This document shows, piece by piece, positions 36,777-46,113 of a DNA stretch of 64,000 bases. Under the pieces are notes generated by a model. The model worked only from the letters and a program-made list of their open reading frames with translations, was not told the origin of the DNA and did no database searches. The position numbers and the translations under genes were made by a program. Source of the stretch: Geodermatophilus telluris (GTDB lineage Bacteria; Actinomycetota; Actinomycetes; Mycobacteriales; Geodermatophilaceae); contig NZ_FMZF01000002.1 of NCBI RefSeq assembly GCF_900102745.1, positions 682,001 to 746,000 of the forward strand. Direction: 5' to 3'. Each line of letters starts with the position of its first letter. Position 1 is the stretch's first letter.

Positions 36777-38014
36777 GCACCGCCCGCCGCCGGCTGGCCG
36801 CCGTCCTCGTCCCCGCCGCCGGGGACGAGGGCGGCGAGCCGCTGTCCGCCCGAGGGTGGCGCGCCACCGTCGTCGGGATGCACGTCATCTCGGCGGCGGT
36901 CTGGACGCTGGCGGTGGCCAGCGTGCTCTCCGGCGAGGTGACCGCGCCCGTGGAGCAGGGGCCGGTGCTCGCCGTCCTGGCGGTGCTGGCGCTGTCCTAC
37001 GTCCTCGCCGGCGGGCCGGCGGTGGCGGGCGGGCACCCGCGGCGGGCGCTGGTCCACCTCGTCGTCGTGGTGGTCGCCTTCGGGCTGCTGGGCCGGCTGG
37101 CGCCGGGGCTGCTGTTCCTGCTCTTCCTGGCCTACCCGCAGGTCTGGTTCGTGGTGCAGGGCCGGCTGACCGGAGTGGCCTGGACGGTGCTGCTGGCCGT
37201 GGCCAGCGCGGTCGGCCCGGTCTCCGGGGCGGTGGCCGGCGGTACCACGCTGGAGGTCCTGCGCGAGTCGGTGGTCAGCCTGGCGTTCAGCCTGGCGCTC
37301 GGGCTGTGGATCAGCCACGTGCTGCGGCAGAGCGCGGAGCGGGCCGACCTCATCGAGCAGCTCCGGCGCACCCGCTCGGAGCTGGCCACCGCCGAGCGCG
37401 AGCGCGGGGTGCTCGCCGAGCGGGAGCGGCTGGCGGGGGAGGTGCACGACACGCTGGCGCAGGGCTACACCTCGATCGTGGTGCAGGCGCAGACCGCCGC
37501 CGCGCTGCTCGCCGCCGACCCCGACGCCGCCCGCGAGCGGCTGTCGGTGATCGAGGAGGTCGCGCGCGACAACCTGGCGGAGGCCCGGGCGGTGGTGGCG
37601 GCGTTCCGGCCGGTGGCCCTCGACGGGTCGACGCTGGTCGAGGCGCTGCAGCGGCTGGCGTCCCGCTTCGCGCGGGAGACGGGGCTGGCGGTGCGGGTGG
37701 ACACCGGCGCGCTCGACGGCGTGCCGGCGCTGCGCACCGACGAGGAGGTGGTCCTGCTGCGCGGGGCGCAGGAGGCGCTGACCAACGTCCGCCGGCACGC
37801 GGGGGCCACGGCCGTGGTGCTGCGGCTGGCGCGGGTGGGCCCGCAGGTGTCGGTGCACGTGGAGGACGACGGCGTGGGCTTCGACCCGTCGGCGGTGGCC
37901 GCGTCGGGTCTGGAGGGGCTGCGCGGTCGGGTGGCGCAGGTGGGTGGCGAGGTCGACGTCGCCTCGGCGCCGGGCGCGGGCACCCGGGTGACCGTGCGGG
38001 TGCCGGGGTCGTGA
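36773..38014 (+). CDS. Sensor histidine kinase, NarL/DesK-type
   Basis: 413 aa from GTG 36773, overlapping the permease by 4 bases. Five to six membrane segments in the first 190 residues, then the HisKA_3 dimerisation box (ERERLAGEVHDTLAQGYTSI with the phospho-His near 222) and an HATPase_c domain (AQEALTNVRRHAGATAVVLR, VEDDGVGFDPSAVAASGLEG). No large outer sensor domain, so the signal is probably sensed in the membrane. Partner is the next gene. Confidence 0.92.
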   Translation: MSTARRRLAAVLVPAAGDEGGEPLSARGWRATVVGMHVISAAVWTLAVASVLSGEVTAPVEQGPVLAVLAVLALSYVLAGGPAVAGGHPRRALVHLVVVVVAFGLLGRLAPGLLFLLFLAYPQVWFVVQGRLTGVAWTVLLAVASAVGPVSGAVAGGTTLEVLRESVVSLAFSLALGLWISHVLRQSAERADLIEQLRRTRSELATAERERGVLAERERLAGEVHDTLAQGYTSIVVQAQTAAALLAADPDAARERLSVIEEVARDNLAEARAVVAAFRPVALDGSTLVEALQRLASRFARETGLAVRVDTGALDGVPALRTDEEVVLLRGAQEALTNVRRHAGATAVVLRLARVGPQVSVHVEDDGVGFDPSAVAASGLEGLRGRVAQVGGEVDVASAPGAGTRVTVRVPGS

Positions 38015-38649
38015 GCATCCGGGTGCTGGTGGTCGACGACCACCCGGTGGTGCGCGGCGGGCTGGTCGGCTGGCTGGCGGCGCAGCCCGACCTCGACGTC
38101 GTCGGGGAGGCCGGCGACGGGCAGGAGGCGCTGGCGCTGGTGGCGTCCACCGCGCCGGACGTCGTCCTCATGGACCTGCGGATGCCGCGGGTGGACGGCG
38201 TCACCGCGACCGAGCGGCTCGCCGCCACGCACCCCGACGTGCGGGTGCTGGTGCTCACCACCTACGACACCGACGCCGACATCCTGCGCGCCGTCGCGGC
38301 GGGGGCCACCGGCTACCTGCTCAAGGACGCGCCGCTGCCGCAGCTGGCCGACGCCGTCCGTGCCGCCGCCCGGGGGGAGACCGTGCTCGCGCCCCCGGTG
38401 GCCGCCCGGCTGGTGTCCCGCATGCGCGCACCGGCCCCCGAGGAGCCCACCCCGCGGGAGCTGGAGGTGCTGGCCGGGGTGGCGCGCGGGCTGACCAACG
38501 CCGAGATCGGCCGGGAGCTGTTCATCGGCGAGGCCACGGTGAAGACCCACCTGCTGCGGGTGTTCGCCAAGCTCGGCGTGGACGACCGCACCCGGGCGGT
38601 GATGGTCGCGGTCGAGCGCGGCCTGCTGCCCGGCCCCGGCTCGCGCTAG
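38011..38649 (+). CDS. Response regulator, NarL/LuxR-type
   Basis: 212 aa from GTG 38011 (GTGA overlap with the kinase). Receiver domain with VLVVDDHPVVRGGLVGWLAA, phospho-Asp in PDVVLMDLRMPRVDG near 53 and LLKDAPL. LuxR-type helix-turn-helix at the end (TPRELEVLAGVARGLTNAEI, GRELFIGEATVKTHLLRVFA, KLGVDDRTRAVMVAVERGLL). Likely regulates the linked ABC exporter. Confidence 0.94.
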   Translation: MSIRVLVVDDHPVVRGGLVGWLAAQPDLDVVGEAGDGQEALALVASTAPDVVLMDLRMPRVDGVTATERLAATHPDVRVLVLTTYDTDADILRAVAAGATGYLLKDAPLPQLADAVRAAARGETVLAPPVAARLVSRMRAPAPEEPTPRELEVLAGVARGLTNAEIGRELFIGEATVKTHLLRVFAKLGVDDRTRAVMVAVERGLLPGPGSR

Positions 38650-38690
38650 GAACCCTGGTCGCCCGCCCCGGCGGCCGACAGGGTGACCGC

Positions 38691-39725
38691 ATGGCCCGGC
38701 TGATCAGCCCCCGCGCGCTGCTCGAGCTGCTGCGGACCGGCGACGCCCGTGCGCGGTGGCGTGCCGCGCAGGACGGGCAGGCCGCCCTGCGCCTGCAGGT
38801 CGTCAGCGCCGCGCTCGACACCGGGGTGCTCGACGAGCTGGCCCGGGCGCCCGCGGGCACCGCCGAGCTCGCCCGTCGCACCGGTGTCACCGAGCCCGCG
38901 CTGCTGGAGGCCTTCCTGCGCGTGGCGGCCGTGGTCCGGCTCGTCGACGGGGACGGCGCCGGGTGGCGGCTGGGCCGGGCCGGGCGCGCCGTCGTCGGGG
39001 ACGACCTCGTCCGGGCCTCCTACCAGGGCTTCGGCGGCTTCCACACCGACCTCTACCGCGGGCTGCGCGCGGTGCTCGCCGGCGGGACGCGGCGGCGGGA
39101 CGTCGCCGAGCGGGGCGAGGTCATCGCCCGGATGAGCGCCGGCTTCGACGTGTTCGTGCACGACCTGCTCGTGCGGACCGTCGCCGAGCGGCGCCCGCGC
39201 CGGGTGCTCGACGTCGGCTGCGGTGCCGGGCTGCAGCTCGCCGGCATGCTGGAGGCGGCGCCCGCGGCCTCGGGGGTCGGGGTGGACGTCGACGCCGAGG
39301 CCGCCGCCCTGGCCGCCCGGACCCTGCGGGAGCGCGGGCTCGCCGACCGGGCGACCGTCGAGGCGGTCGACGTCCGGACCGCGCTCGCGACGGGACCGGC
39401 CGGCGCGCTCGCCGAGCCCTTCGACCTCGCCCTGCTGGCCAACGTCGTCTACTACCTGCCTCCGGCCGAGCGGGTGCCGCTGCTGCGGGCGGTCGCCGGC
39501 CTCCTGGCCCCCGGCGGCACGCTGCTCGTGGTCACCACCGCCGCCGCCCCGCAGCTGTTCAGCCGGCACATGGACCTGCTGCTCCGCGCCCAGGACGGCG
39601 ACATGCAGCTGCCCGACGCCGACTCCCTGGTCCGGCAGCTGGCCGAGGCCGGCCTCGACCCGCAGCCGCCGCGCAGCCTCGTGCCGGGGACGCCGCTGAT
39701 CGCGGTGTCGGCCACCCGCGGGTGA
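38691..39725 (+). CDS. SAM-dependent methyltransferase
   Basis: 344 aa. N-terminal winged-helix/dimerisation part (LQVVSAALDTGVLDELARAP, GTAELARRTGVTEPALLEAF) and a Rossmann methyltransferase domain with RVLDVGCGAGLQLAGMLEAA (SAM site), VGVDVDAEAAALAARTL and LALLANVVYYLP. The layout resembles O-methyltransferases of secondary metabolism. Substrate unknown. The upstream 40 bases show no strong promoter motif. Confidence 0.82.
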   Translation: MARLISPRALLELLRTGDARARWRAAQDGQAALRLQVVSAALDTGVLDELARAPAGTAELARRTGVTEPALLEAFLRVAAVVRLVDGDGAGWRLGRAGRAVVGDDLVRASYQGFGGFHTDLYRGLRAVLAGGTRRRDVAERGEVIARMSAGFDVFVHDLLVRTVAERRPRRVLDVGCGAGLQLAGMLEAAPAASGVGVDVDAEAAALAARTLRERGLADRATVEAVDVRTALATGPAGALAEPFDLALLANVVYYLPPAERVPLLRAVAGLLAPGGTLLVVTTAAAPQLFSRHMDLLLRAQDGDMQLPDADSLVRQLAEAGLDPQPPRSLVPGTPLIAVSATRG

Positions 39726-39782
39726 CCCGGGTCACCCGCCGCTACGCTCGCGCAGCACCCGGACCGCACCCGGAGGTGCTCC

Positions 39783-41180
39783 ATGGACGCTGGTGTCGAC
39801 ACCCTGCAGAAGGCCCTGCAGGTCAACCTGGACCTGCGCTGGTACGGCACCATCGCCGAGATCGGGGCCGGCCAGGAGGTGGCCCGCTGGTTCTTCCGGG
39901 CCGGGGGCGCGGCGGGCACGGTGGCCAAGTCGATGTCGGCCTACGACATGGCGGTGAGCGACGCCGTCTACGGCAAGGCCGACCGCTACGTCTCCCAGGG
40001 CCGGCTGCAGGCGATGCTCGACCGCGAGCTGCAGCTCAACATCGACCGGCTCGGCGACCAGCGCGGCGACGACACCTCCTTCTTCGCCTTCGCCGACACC
40101 GTCGTGGCCCGCAGCTACCGCGGGGGCAACGAGTGCCACGGCTGGATGGGCGTGAAGTTCCAGGCGCACCCGCGCGACGAACCCAGCCAGGTCGTCATCC
40201 ACGTGCGGATGCTCGACGACGAGGCGCCGCAGCAGCAGGAGGCACTCGGCATCGTCGGCGTGAACCTCCTGCACGCCGCCTTCTTCCAGCACCACGAACC
40301 CGACCGGCTCGTGGAGAGCCTGCTCGACCGGCTGACCCCCGGCCGCATCGAGATCGACCTGCTGGAGATGAGCGGCATCGAGTTCCGGATGGTCGACAAC
40401 CGGCTGATGGCGCTCAAGCTCGTGCAGGTCGGGCTCTCCGGTGCGGCGATGTTCGGTCCCGACCGGCGGGTGCTGCAGCCCAGCGAGGCGCTGCGGAAGA
40501 AGGCGATCCTGGTCGAGCGCGGCAGCTTCCGCCCGCCGACCGTGGTCAACATCGACATGCTCGAGGCGGCCCGGACGGCGTTCGAGCAGGACCCGGCGGT
40601 CGCCGAGCGCGAGGTGCTCGTGCTCACCGAGCTCACCATGGCCAACCTCCGCGCCGGCGGGGACGTCGTCGACCGGCGGGACTTCCTCGCCCGCGCCGAC
40701 CTGCTGGCCGCCTGTGGCCTGCCGGTGCTGATCTCGGACTACCTGGCCTACCACCGGCTGGCCGCCTACCTCGCCTGGCGCACCGACGGCCGGCTGGGGA
40801 TGGTCATGGGGGTGCCCAGCCTGCTCGAGCTGTTCGACGAGGCCGCGCACGCCGACCTGCCCGGCGGGATCCTGGAGAGCTTCGGGCGCCTGTTCAAGAA
40901 CGACCTGCGGCTGTTCGTCTACCCGATGCTGCGCGACAGCCGGGTGGTCACGGTCGAGACGGCCGAGGTGGCCGAGCAGCTGCGGCCGCTGTTCGACTAC
41001 CTCCACCGGCGCGGCAGCTTCGTCGGCCTCGACCACCAGGCGGACTACCTGCCGATCCTCAGCCGGGACGTGCTCCGGCGGATCCCCACCGACGACACCG
41101 GCTGGGAGGCGATGGTGCCGGCGCAGGTGGCGACACTGATCAAGAAGCGCGGCTTCTTCGGCTACGACCGGTCGCGCTGA
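39783..41180 (+). CDS. Conserved protein of unknown function (family often mislabelled)
   Basis: 465 aa, soluble, no signal peptide. Distinctive blocks are LDLRWYGTIAEIGAGQEVAR, AYDMAVSDAVYG, RSYRGGNECHGWMGVKFQAH, PSQVVIHVRMLDDEAPQQQE, LGIVGVNLL and AILVERGSFRPPTVVNIDML. I recall homologs across bacteria with annotations such as TonB-dependent receptor or nicotinate-nucleotide adenylyltransferase; neither fits, since there is no signal, barrel or nucleotide motif. Function is unknown. It stands alone. Confidence 0.7.
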   Translation: MDAGVDTLQKALQVNLDLRWYGTIAEIGAGQEVARWFFRAGGAAGTVAKSMSAYDMAVSDAVYGKADRYVSQGRLQAMLDRELQLNIDRLGDQRGDDTSFFAFADTVVARSYRGGNECHGWMGVKFQAHPRDEPSQVVIHVRMLDDEAPQQQEALGIVGVNLLHAAFFQHHEPDRLVESLLDRLTPGRIEIDLLEMSGIEFRMVDNRLMALKLVQVGLSGAAMFGPDRRVLQPSEALRKKAILVERGSFRPPTVVNIDMLEAARTAFEQDPAVAEREVLVLTELTMANLRAGGDVVDRRDFLARADLLAACGLPVLISDYLAYHRLAAYLAWRTDGRLGMVMGVPSLLELFDEAAHADLPGGILESFGRLFKNDLRLFVYPMLRDSRVVTVETAEVAEQLRPLFDYLHRRGSFVGLDHQADYLPILSRDVLRRIPTDDTGWEAMVPAQVATLIKKRGFFGYDRSR

Positions 41181-41281
41181 CCCCTGGTCGCGGCTGGCGC
41201 ACGGTGGCGCGGATCTGTGGACGAGCCGCTGACCTGCGGATTCGTCCTGCAGCCGCCCGTCGGATCGGCTGGACTTCGTAC

Positions 41282-42101
41282 GTGTGTTCGGGTGACGGGT
41301 CGACCGGTGACGTGCTGGACGACGTCGCCGCGCTGGTCGCCGAGCGCAACCGGATCGACGCGTTGTTGGCCCGCCGGGTGCGGGCCGCCGAGCTGTCCCA
41401 GGCGGCCGAGCGCGACGGACTGAGGTCGATGCGGTCGTGGCTGGCCGGGCACTGCCGGCTCTCGCCTGCCGCGGCCGCCCGCATCGTGGGCAACGGGCGG
41501 GTGCTGGCGCACTTGCCGGCGCTGGCCGAGGCCCACGAGGCCGGCCTGGTCACCGCCGAGCAGGTCGCCGTGGCGGCCACCGCGCTGACACCCGGCTGTG
41601 CGACACCACGCTGGCCGCCGGCGGTCTGCCGGTGCTGCGCACGGTCAAGCCGCACATCGCCGCGGTGATCGACCTCGACGACCTCGCCGGCACCGCCACC
41701 GGCCCGGAGGCCGCCCGGATGGGGTTCGGCGCGGTCGTCTCCGCCGCGAGAGCCCGCTGGCTGGCCTGCGACAGCACCGTCTCCCGCGTGGTCTTCGGCC
41801 CCGACGGCGCACCGCTCGACCTCGGCCGCGAACACCGCCTGGCCAACCGGTGTGGCCCCTCCGCAGGGGCCCACCGCGAGCTTGCGAGCGGTGAGGGGGC
41901 GGAGGGGTCCTTTCTCTGGTGCACTGGCTCGACGGCGGCGAGACCAACCTGCAGAACTCGGCGCTGCTGTGCGAGCGGCACCACACCAAGGTCCACCACG
42001 GCTTCCGCGTCGAGCGACAACCGGACGGGCGGTGGCGGACCTGGCGACCCGACGGCACCGAGATCGGCGTGCCGCCACCGCTGCTGCAACCCGCCGCCTG
42101 A
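41282..42101 (+). pseudogene. Broken DUF222/HNH endonuclease gene (13E12-type), interrupted by a hairpin repeat
   Basis: Remnant of a DUF222-HNH gene of a kind repeated in actinobacteria. The N-terminal part is readable (VAERNRIDALLARRVRAAEL ... EQVAVAATALTP). The frame then shifts near 41590 and much of the middle is missing. A second piece (TVKPHIAAVIDLDDLAGTAT ... VFGPDGAPLDLGREHRLA) follows, then hairpin repeat copy 7. The last piece (HWLDGGETNLQNSALLCERH, HTKVHHGFRV) is at 41921-42101. The HNH segment with C-x-x-C/H-H ligands that normally joins the last two pieces is absent. Confidence 0.85.
41850..41920 (+). repeat. Dispersed hairpin repeat, copy 7, inside a coding sequence
   Basis: Outer stem GGCCCCTCCGC/GCGGAGGGGTCC, joint AGGGGCCC, inner stem CACCGC/GCGGTG with loop GAGCTTGCGA, tail GGTCCTTTCTCT. 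It lies between two fragments of a former HNH endonuclease gene. Its flanks are coding remnants, so it arrived or expanded here by replacing coding DNA. Confidence 0.8.
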
Positions 42102-42143
42102 GCACCGACCGAGACGCCCGCGCGACCACCCCGACCGGGTCGC

Positions 42144-43181
42144 TCAGGCTGTGTGCTCCGCAGGGACCGGCGCCCCGGGCGCGGCGAGGGCCCGCTCGAC
42201 GAGCGCGAGCAGCTGGCGGCTGACCTCGGGACGGCGTTCCAGCTGGACCATGTGCCCGGCGCCAGGGTAGACGGCGAGCTCGGCGGTGGGGAGCGCCTCG
42301 GCCAGCGCGCGGCTGTGCTCGACGGGGCAGAGCCGGTCGGCGTCCCCGACGGCGATCAGCACCGGCACGTCGGTGAGGGCGCTCAGTGCGGTCAGCCGGT
42401 CGTGGTCGGAGAAGGTGGGCAGGAAGGCGGCCACCGTCTCGGCCGTGGTGCCGCGGTGCACCTCGATGGTGGTCCGCACGTCGGCGGGGTCGGCGGCGCC
42501 GCCGAAGACGAGCCACATGTCGGCCTTCCCGACCGCCCGCTTCCTCCCCGCCAGCTCCGCCGTCACCGCGCGCTCGTTGAGCACCGGCAGCGCCTTCTTG
42601 ACCACGCGGGCCAGCGGCGCCGGCAGCCCGTAGGTGACCGCGTCGAGCCCGCCGGAGCTGGTGCCGACGAAGGCGACGCCGGCCACCCGGTCGCCGAACA
42701 GCTCGGGGCGCTGCTCGGCCAGGGCCATGAGTGTCATGCCGCCCATGGAGTGGCCACCGAGGACCACCGGCCCGTCGGGCACGACCTGCTCGAGGACCTG
42801 TGCCAGGTCGCGGCCGAGCTGCTCGATGGTGGCGCGGTCCCGCGTCGTCGACCCGGACGCCCCGTGGCCGCGGTGGTCGTAGGTGACCACGGCGAGGTCC
42901 GGCCGGGCGTCGAGCAGGTCGTGGACCTGCCCGGCCCACAGGCGGGAGGACTGCACGTAGCCGTGCGCGAGGACGACGGTCGCCGTCGGCTGCTCGCTCC
43001 CGGACACCTCGACGTGCAGGTCGACGCCGTCCTCGGTGGTCACGGTCCGGACGCGCCCCCGCGGCAGCGGGGCCGGCGGCGGGACGGGGCTGCGTTCGCG
43101 GCCGGCGGCGCGGCGGCGGGCGACGAGGGCGCCGGCCGCGACGGTGAGGGCGCCGGCGGCGGCGAGGGAACGGGTGCGCAT
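42144..43181 (-). CDS. Alpha/beta hydrolase, probably membrane-anchored
   Basis: 345 aa. The N-terminal 30 residues form a hydrophobic/Arg stretch (LAAAGALTVAAGALVARRR), an anchor or signal. Catalytic residues: nucleophile in LGGHSMGGMTLM, Asp in VGDADRLCP, His in PGAGHMVQLE, oxyanion HGYVQSSRLW. It is 24 bases downstream of a Baeyer-Villiger-type monooxygenase and may hydrolyse the ester that enzyme would form. Confidence 0.88.
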   Translation of the reverse strand: MRTRSLAAAGALTVAAGALVARRRAAGRERSPVPPPAPLPRGRVRTVTTEDGVDLHVEVSGSEQPTATVVLAHGYVQSSRLWAGQVHDLLDARPDLAVVTYDHRGHGASGSTTRDRATIEQLGRDLAQVLEQVVPDGPVVLGGHSMGGMTLMALAEQRPELFGDRVAGVAFVGTSSGGLDAVTYGLPAPLARVVKKALPVLNERAVTAELAGRKRAVGKADMWLVFGGAADPADVRTTIEVHRGTTAETVAAFLPTFSDHDRLTALSALTDVPVLIAVGDADRLCPVEHSRALAEALPTAELAVYPGAGHMVQLERRPEVSRQLLALVERALAAPGAPVPAEHTA

Positions 43182-43205
43182 GGGGGAGGGCTCTCCAGGG
43201 GTGGG

Positions 43206-44747
43206 TCAGGCGGGGACGGCGACGGGGACGGGGACGCGGCGCGGGCTGCGCAGCTCGTAGGAGTCCGCGTCGAAGCGCCGCATCAGCCGCAGGAACACCG
43301 AGGTGCGGGTCGGCCAGAGGGTGAAGTTGCGACCCTGCTCGTCGCGGTACCAGGAGCGGCAGCCGCCGGCGTTCCACACGGTGCCGGTGAGCTCCTCCTG
43401 CAGGCGCGCGTTGTAGGCGTCCTGTGCCGACCGGCGCACCTCGATCGCGCCGGCGCCGGCCTCCTCCACCCGCCGCAGCGCCTCGACGACGTAGCCGATC
43501 TGCGCCTCGATCATGATCACCACGGAGGTGTGCCCGAGCGCGGTGTTCGGCCCGAGCAGCAGGAACAGGTTCGGGAAGCCCGCGACGGTGGTGCCACGGT
43601 GCGCCTGGACGCCGGAGCGGTCCCACTCCTCGCGCAGCGTCCGGCCCTCGCGGCCGACCAGCCGGTGTCCCAGCGGGATGTCCATGACGCGGAACCCGGT
43701 GCCCCAGACGATCACGTCGACCTCGTGCTCGGTGCCGTCGGCGGCGACCACGGCGTGCGGTCGGACCGCGGTGACCGGCGCGGCGACCACCTCGACGTTC
43801 GGCTGCGCGAGCGAGGCCAGGTAGTCGTCGCTGACGACCACCCGCTTGCAGCCCAGGGCGTAGTCGGGCGTGAGCCGGGCGCGCAGCTCCGGGTCGGGGA
43901 CCTGCTGCTCCAGGAACCCGAGCGCCTGCCCCTCGAAGAGCCGCCGCAACCGGCCGGCGCCGGTCCACACGCCGAGGCGGGCCTCGCGGACGACGTACTG
44001 GCCGCCGCGCGCCAGCCGCAGGAGACCCGGCACCCGGGCCTGCAGCCGGTGCTCGCGCTCGGAGTAGGCGCGGTCCCGGCGCGGGAGCACCCACGGCGGC
44101 GTGCGCTGGAAGACGACCACCTCCGCCGCCGTCCTCTGCAGCTCCGGCACAAACTGCGCGGCCGAGGCGCCGGTGCCCACGACGGCGACCCGCTTGCCGG
44201 CGAGGTCGACGGAGTGGTCCCAGCGGGCCGAGTGGAACGACGGGCCCTGGAAGGTCTCGGTGCCGGGCACGTCGGGGAGGTGCGGCTCGACGAGTCCGCC
44301 GGCACCGCTGACGACGACGTCTACGGTGAGGTCGCCGCGCGAGGTCTGCAGACGCCAGACCAGCGCGTCGTCGTCCCACCGGCCGGACACGACGTCGGTG
44401 TCGCAGTACAGGTGGGGGAGGACGCCGTGGTCGGCGGCGACCTGCTCCAGGTACCGCTGGATCTCCGGCTGCCGGGAGTAGACGTGCGACCAGTCCCGCT
44501 TCAGCGCGAAGGAGAAGGAGTAGAGGTGGCTCGGCACGTCGACGGCCGCGCCCGGGTAGTCGTTGTCCCGCCACGTGCCACCGAGGCCCGCGGCCCGCTC
44601 GAGGACGACGAAGTCGTCCACGCCGGCCCGCAGCAGGGCCACGGCGGTGCCGATGCCGGAGAAGCCGCTGCCCACGACCGCGACGCGGACGTGCTCGGGG
44701 AGCGGGCCGGTGGCGGTGGCGTGCCGCGGCGTCGTCGTCAGGGTCAC
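43206..44747 (-). CDS. Flavin monooxygenase, Baeyer-Villiger type
   Basis: 513 aa from GTG 44747 with GGAGGTCC upstream. FAD site VAVVGSGFSGIGTAVALLRA, NADPH site RVAVVGTGASAAQFVPELQR, and the BVMO fingerprint F-x-G-x-x-x-H-x-x-x-W in TFQGPSFHSARWD. WRDNDYPGAAVDVPSHLYSF is also typical. It inserts oxygen next to a ketone; substrate unknown. Upstream of an alpha/beta hydrolase on the same strand and divergent from ychF. Confidence 0.9.
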   Translation of the reverse strand: MTLTTTPRHATATGPLPEHVRVAVVGSGFSGIGTAVALLRAGVDDFVVLERAAGLGGTWRDNDYPGAAVDVPSHLYSFSFALKRDWSHVYSRQPEIQRYLEQVAADHGVLPHLYCDTDVVSGRWDDDALVWRLQTSRGDLTVDVVVSGAGGLVEPHLPDVPGTETFQGPSFHSARWDHSVDLAGKRVAVVGTGASAAQFVPELQRTAAEVVVFQRTPPWVLPRRDRAYSEREHRLQARVPGLLRLARGGQYVVREARLGVWTGAGRLRRLFEGQALGFLEQQVPDPELRARLTPDYALGCKRVVVSDDYLASLAQPNVEVVAAPVTAVRPHAVVAADGTEHEVDVIVWGTGFRVMDIPLGHRLVGREGRTLREEWDRSGVQAHRGTTVAGFPNLFLLLGPNTALGHTSVVIMIEAQIGYVVEALRRVEEAGAGAIEVRRSAQDAYNARLQEELTGTVWNAGGCRSWYRDEQGRNFTLWPTRTSVFLRLMRRFDADSYELRSPRRVPVPVAVPA

Positions 44748-44858
44748 GGGACCTCCTCGTCTCGGTGGTGTGACGAGCGTCGCACGTGTTTCATCCCCGC
44801 CGGCAGGCGCCCACCGTTCGTCGTCCGCCCGCGCGGGCGACCCGTAGGCTGGACTCCC

Positions 44859-45932
44859 GTGAGTCTCACCATCGGGATCGTCGGGCTGCCCAACGTCGGC
44901 AAGTCGACGCTGTTCAACGCGCTGACCAAGAACGACGTCCTGGCGGCCAACTACCCCTTCGCCACGATCGAGCCGAACGTCGGCGTCGTCGGTGTGCCCG
45001 ACGAGCGGCTGGGCCGGCTGGCCGAGCTGTTCAGCTCGCAGAAGGTGGTGCCCGCGACGGTGTCGTTCGTGGACATCGCCGGCATCGTGCGCGGCGCCAG
45101 CGAGGGGCAGGGACTGGGCAACAAGTTCCTCGCCAACATCCGCGAGAGCGACGCGATCTGCCAGGTGATCCGCGTGTTCACCGATCCCGATGTCGTGCAC
45201 GTGGAGGGCAAGGTCTCGCCCCGCGACGACATCGAGACGATCAACACCGAGCTCGTCCTCGCCGACCTCCAGACGCTGGAGAAGGCCATCCCGCGGCTGG
45301 AGAAGGAGTCGCGGAAGGACAAGGAGCGCGCCGCGCTGCTGTCGGCCGCGCAGGCCGCCGTCGAGGTGCTCAACACCGGGCAGACGCTGTTCGCCGCCGG
45401 CGTGGACCCCGCGCCGCTGCGCGAGCTGACGCTGCTGACCACCAAGCCGTTCCTCTACGTCTTCAACGTCGACGCCGACGAGCTGGCCAACGAGGAGCTC
45501 ATCGCGGAGCTGCGCGAGCTGGTCGCGCCGGCCGAGGCGATCCTGCTCGACGCCAAGACCGAGGCCGAGCTCACCGAGCTGCCCGCCGAGGAGGCCGCCG
45601 AGCTGCTCGAGTCGATCGGGCAGAGCGAGCCGGGCCTCGACCAGCTGGCCCGCGTCGGCTTCCGCACCCTCGGCCTGCAGACCTACCTGACGGCGGGCCC
45701 CAAGGAGGCGCGCGCCTGGACCATCCCGGTCGGCGCCACCGCGCCCCAGGCCGCCGGTGTCATCCACACCGACTTCCAGCGCGGCTTCATCAAGGCCGAG
45801 GTCGTCTCCTACGACCAGCTGGTGGAGGCCGGCTCGATGACCGAGGCCAAGTCCCGCGGCTGGGTGCGCATCGAGGGCAAGGACTACGTCATGGCCGACG
45901 GCGACGTCGTGGAGTTCCGCTTCAACGTGTGA
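44859..45932 (+). CDS. ychF: Redox-regulated GTPase/ATPase YchF
   Basis: Ribosome-associated OBG-family protein, 357 aa from GTG 44859. G1 motif GLPNVGKSTLFNALT, G3 VDIAGIVRGASEGQGLGNKF, YVFNVDAD in the G4 position (typical non-GTP variant with ATP preference), TGS domain at the end (ARAWTIPVGATAPQAAGVIH, DYVMADGDVVEFRFNV). Its last 14 bases are the left attachment repeat of the island. The gene stays intact because the repeat contains the complete end of the gene. Confidence 0.95.
   Translation: MSLTIGIVGLPNVGKSTLFNALTKNDVLAANYPFATIEPNVGVVGVPDERLGRLAELFSSQKVVPATVSFVDIAGIVRGASEGQGLGNKFLANIRESDAICQVIRVFTDPDVVHVEGKVSPRDDIETINTELVLADLQTLEKAIPRLEKESRKDKERAALLSAAQAAVEVLNTGQTLFAAGVDPAPLRELTLLTTKPFLYVFNVDADELANEELIAELRELVAPAEAILLDAKTEAELTELPAEEAAELLESIGQSEPGLDQLARVGFRTLGLQTYLTAGPKEARAWTIPVGATAPQAAGVIHTDFQRGFIKAEVVSYDQLVEAGSMTEAKSRGWVRIEGKDYVMADGDVVEFRFNV
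45919..45932 (+). repeat. Left attachment repeat (end of ychF)
   Basis: GCTTCAACGTGTGA, containing the last codons and TGA of ychF. Matches 57234-57247 exactly; including the three preceding bases the match is 16 of 17. Confidence 0.7.
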
Positions 45933-45973
45933 TCTGGCCTGTTTCCGCAGCTCAGCGGCTGGTGAGGGTCCGC

Positions 45974-45993
45974 CAGTCAACACCCAGTCAACA
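45974..45993 (+). repeat. Paired CAGTCAACA repeats, left end of island
   Basis: CAGTCAACA at 45974-45982 and 45985-45993, 11 bases apart (one helical turn). The same pair with the same spacing is found near the right end at 57104-57123. Possible integrase arm sites. Confidence 0.5.
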
Positions 45994-46113
45994 GGATTTT
46001 GACTTCCAGGCCTCCGCGGCCCCGGCGACAGCCGCTGGGAACCCCTGAGAGCAGGCGCACTCCGTCGGTTGGGGGCGCGGCAGACGGGTGCTGGAGGTCG
46101 AGCGCCTCATCCG

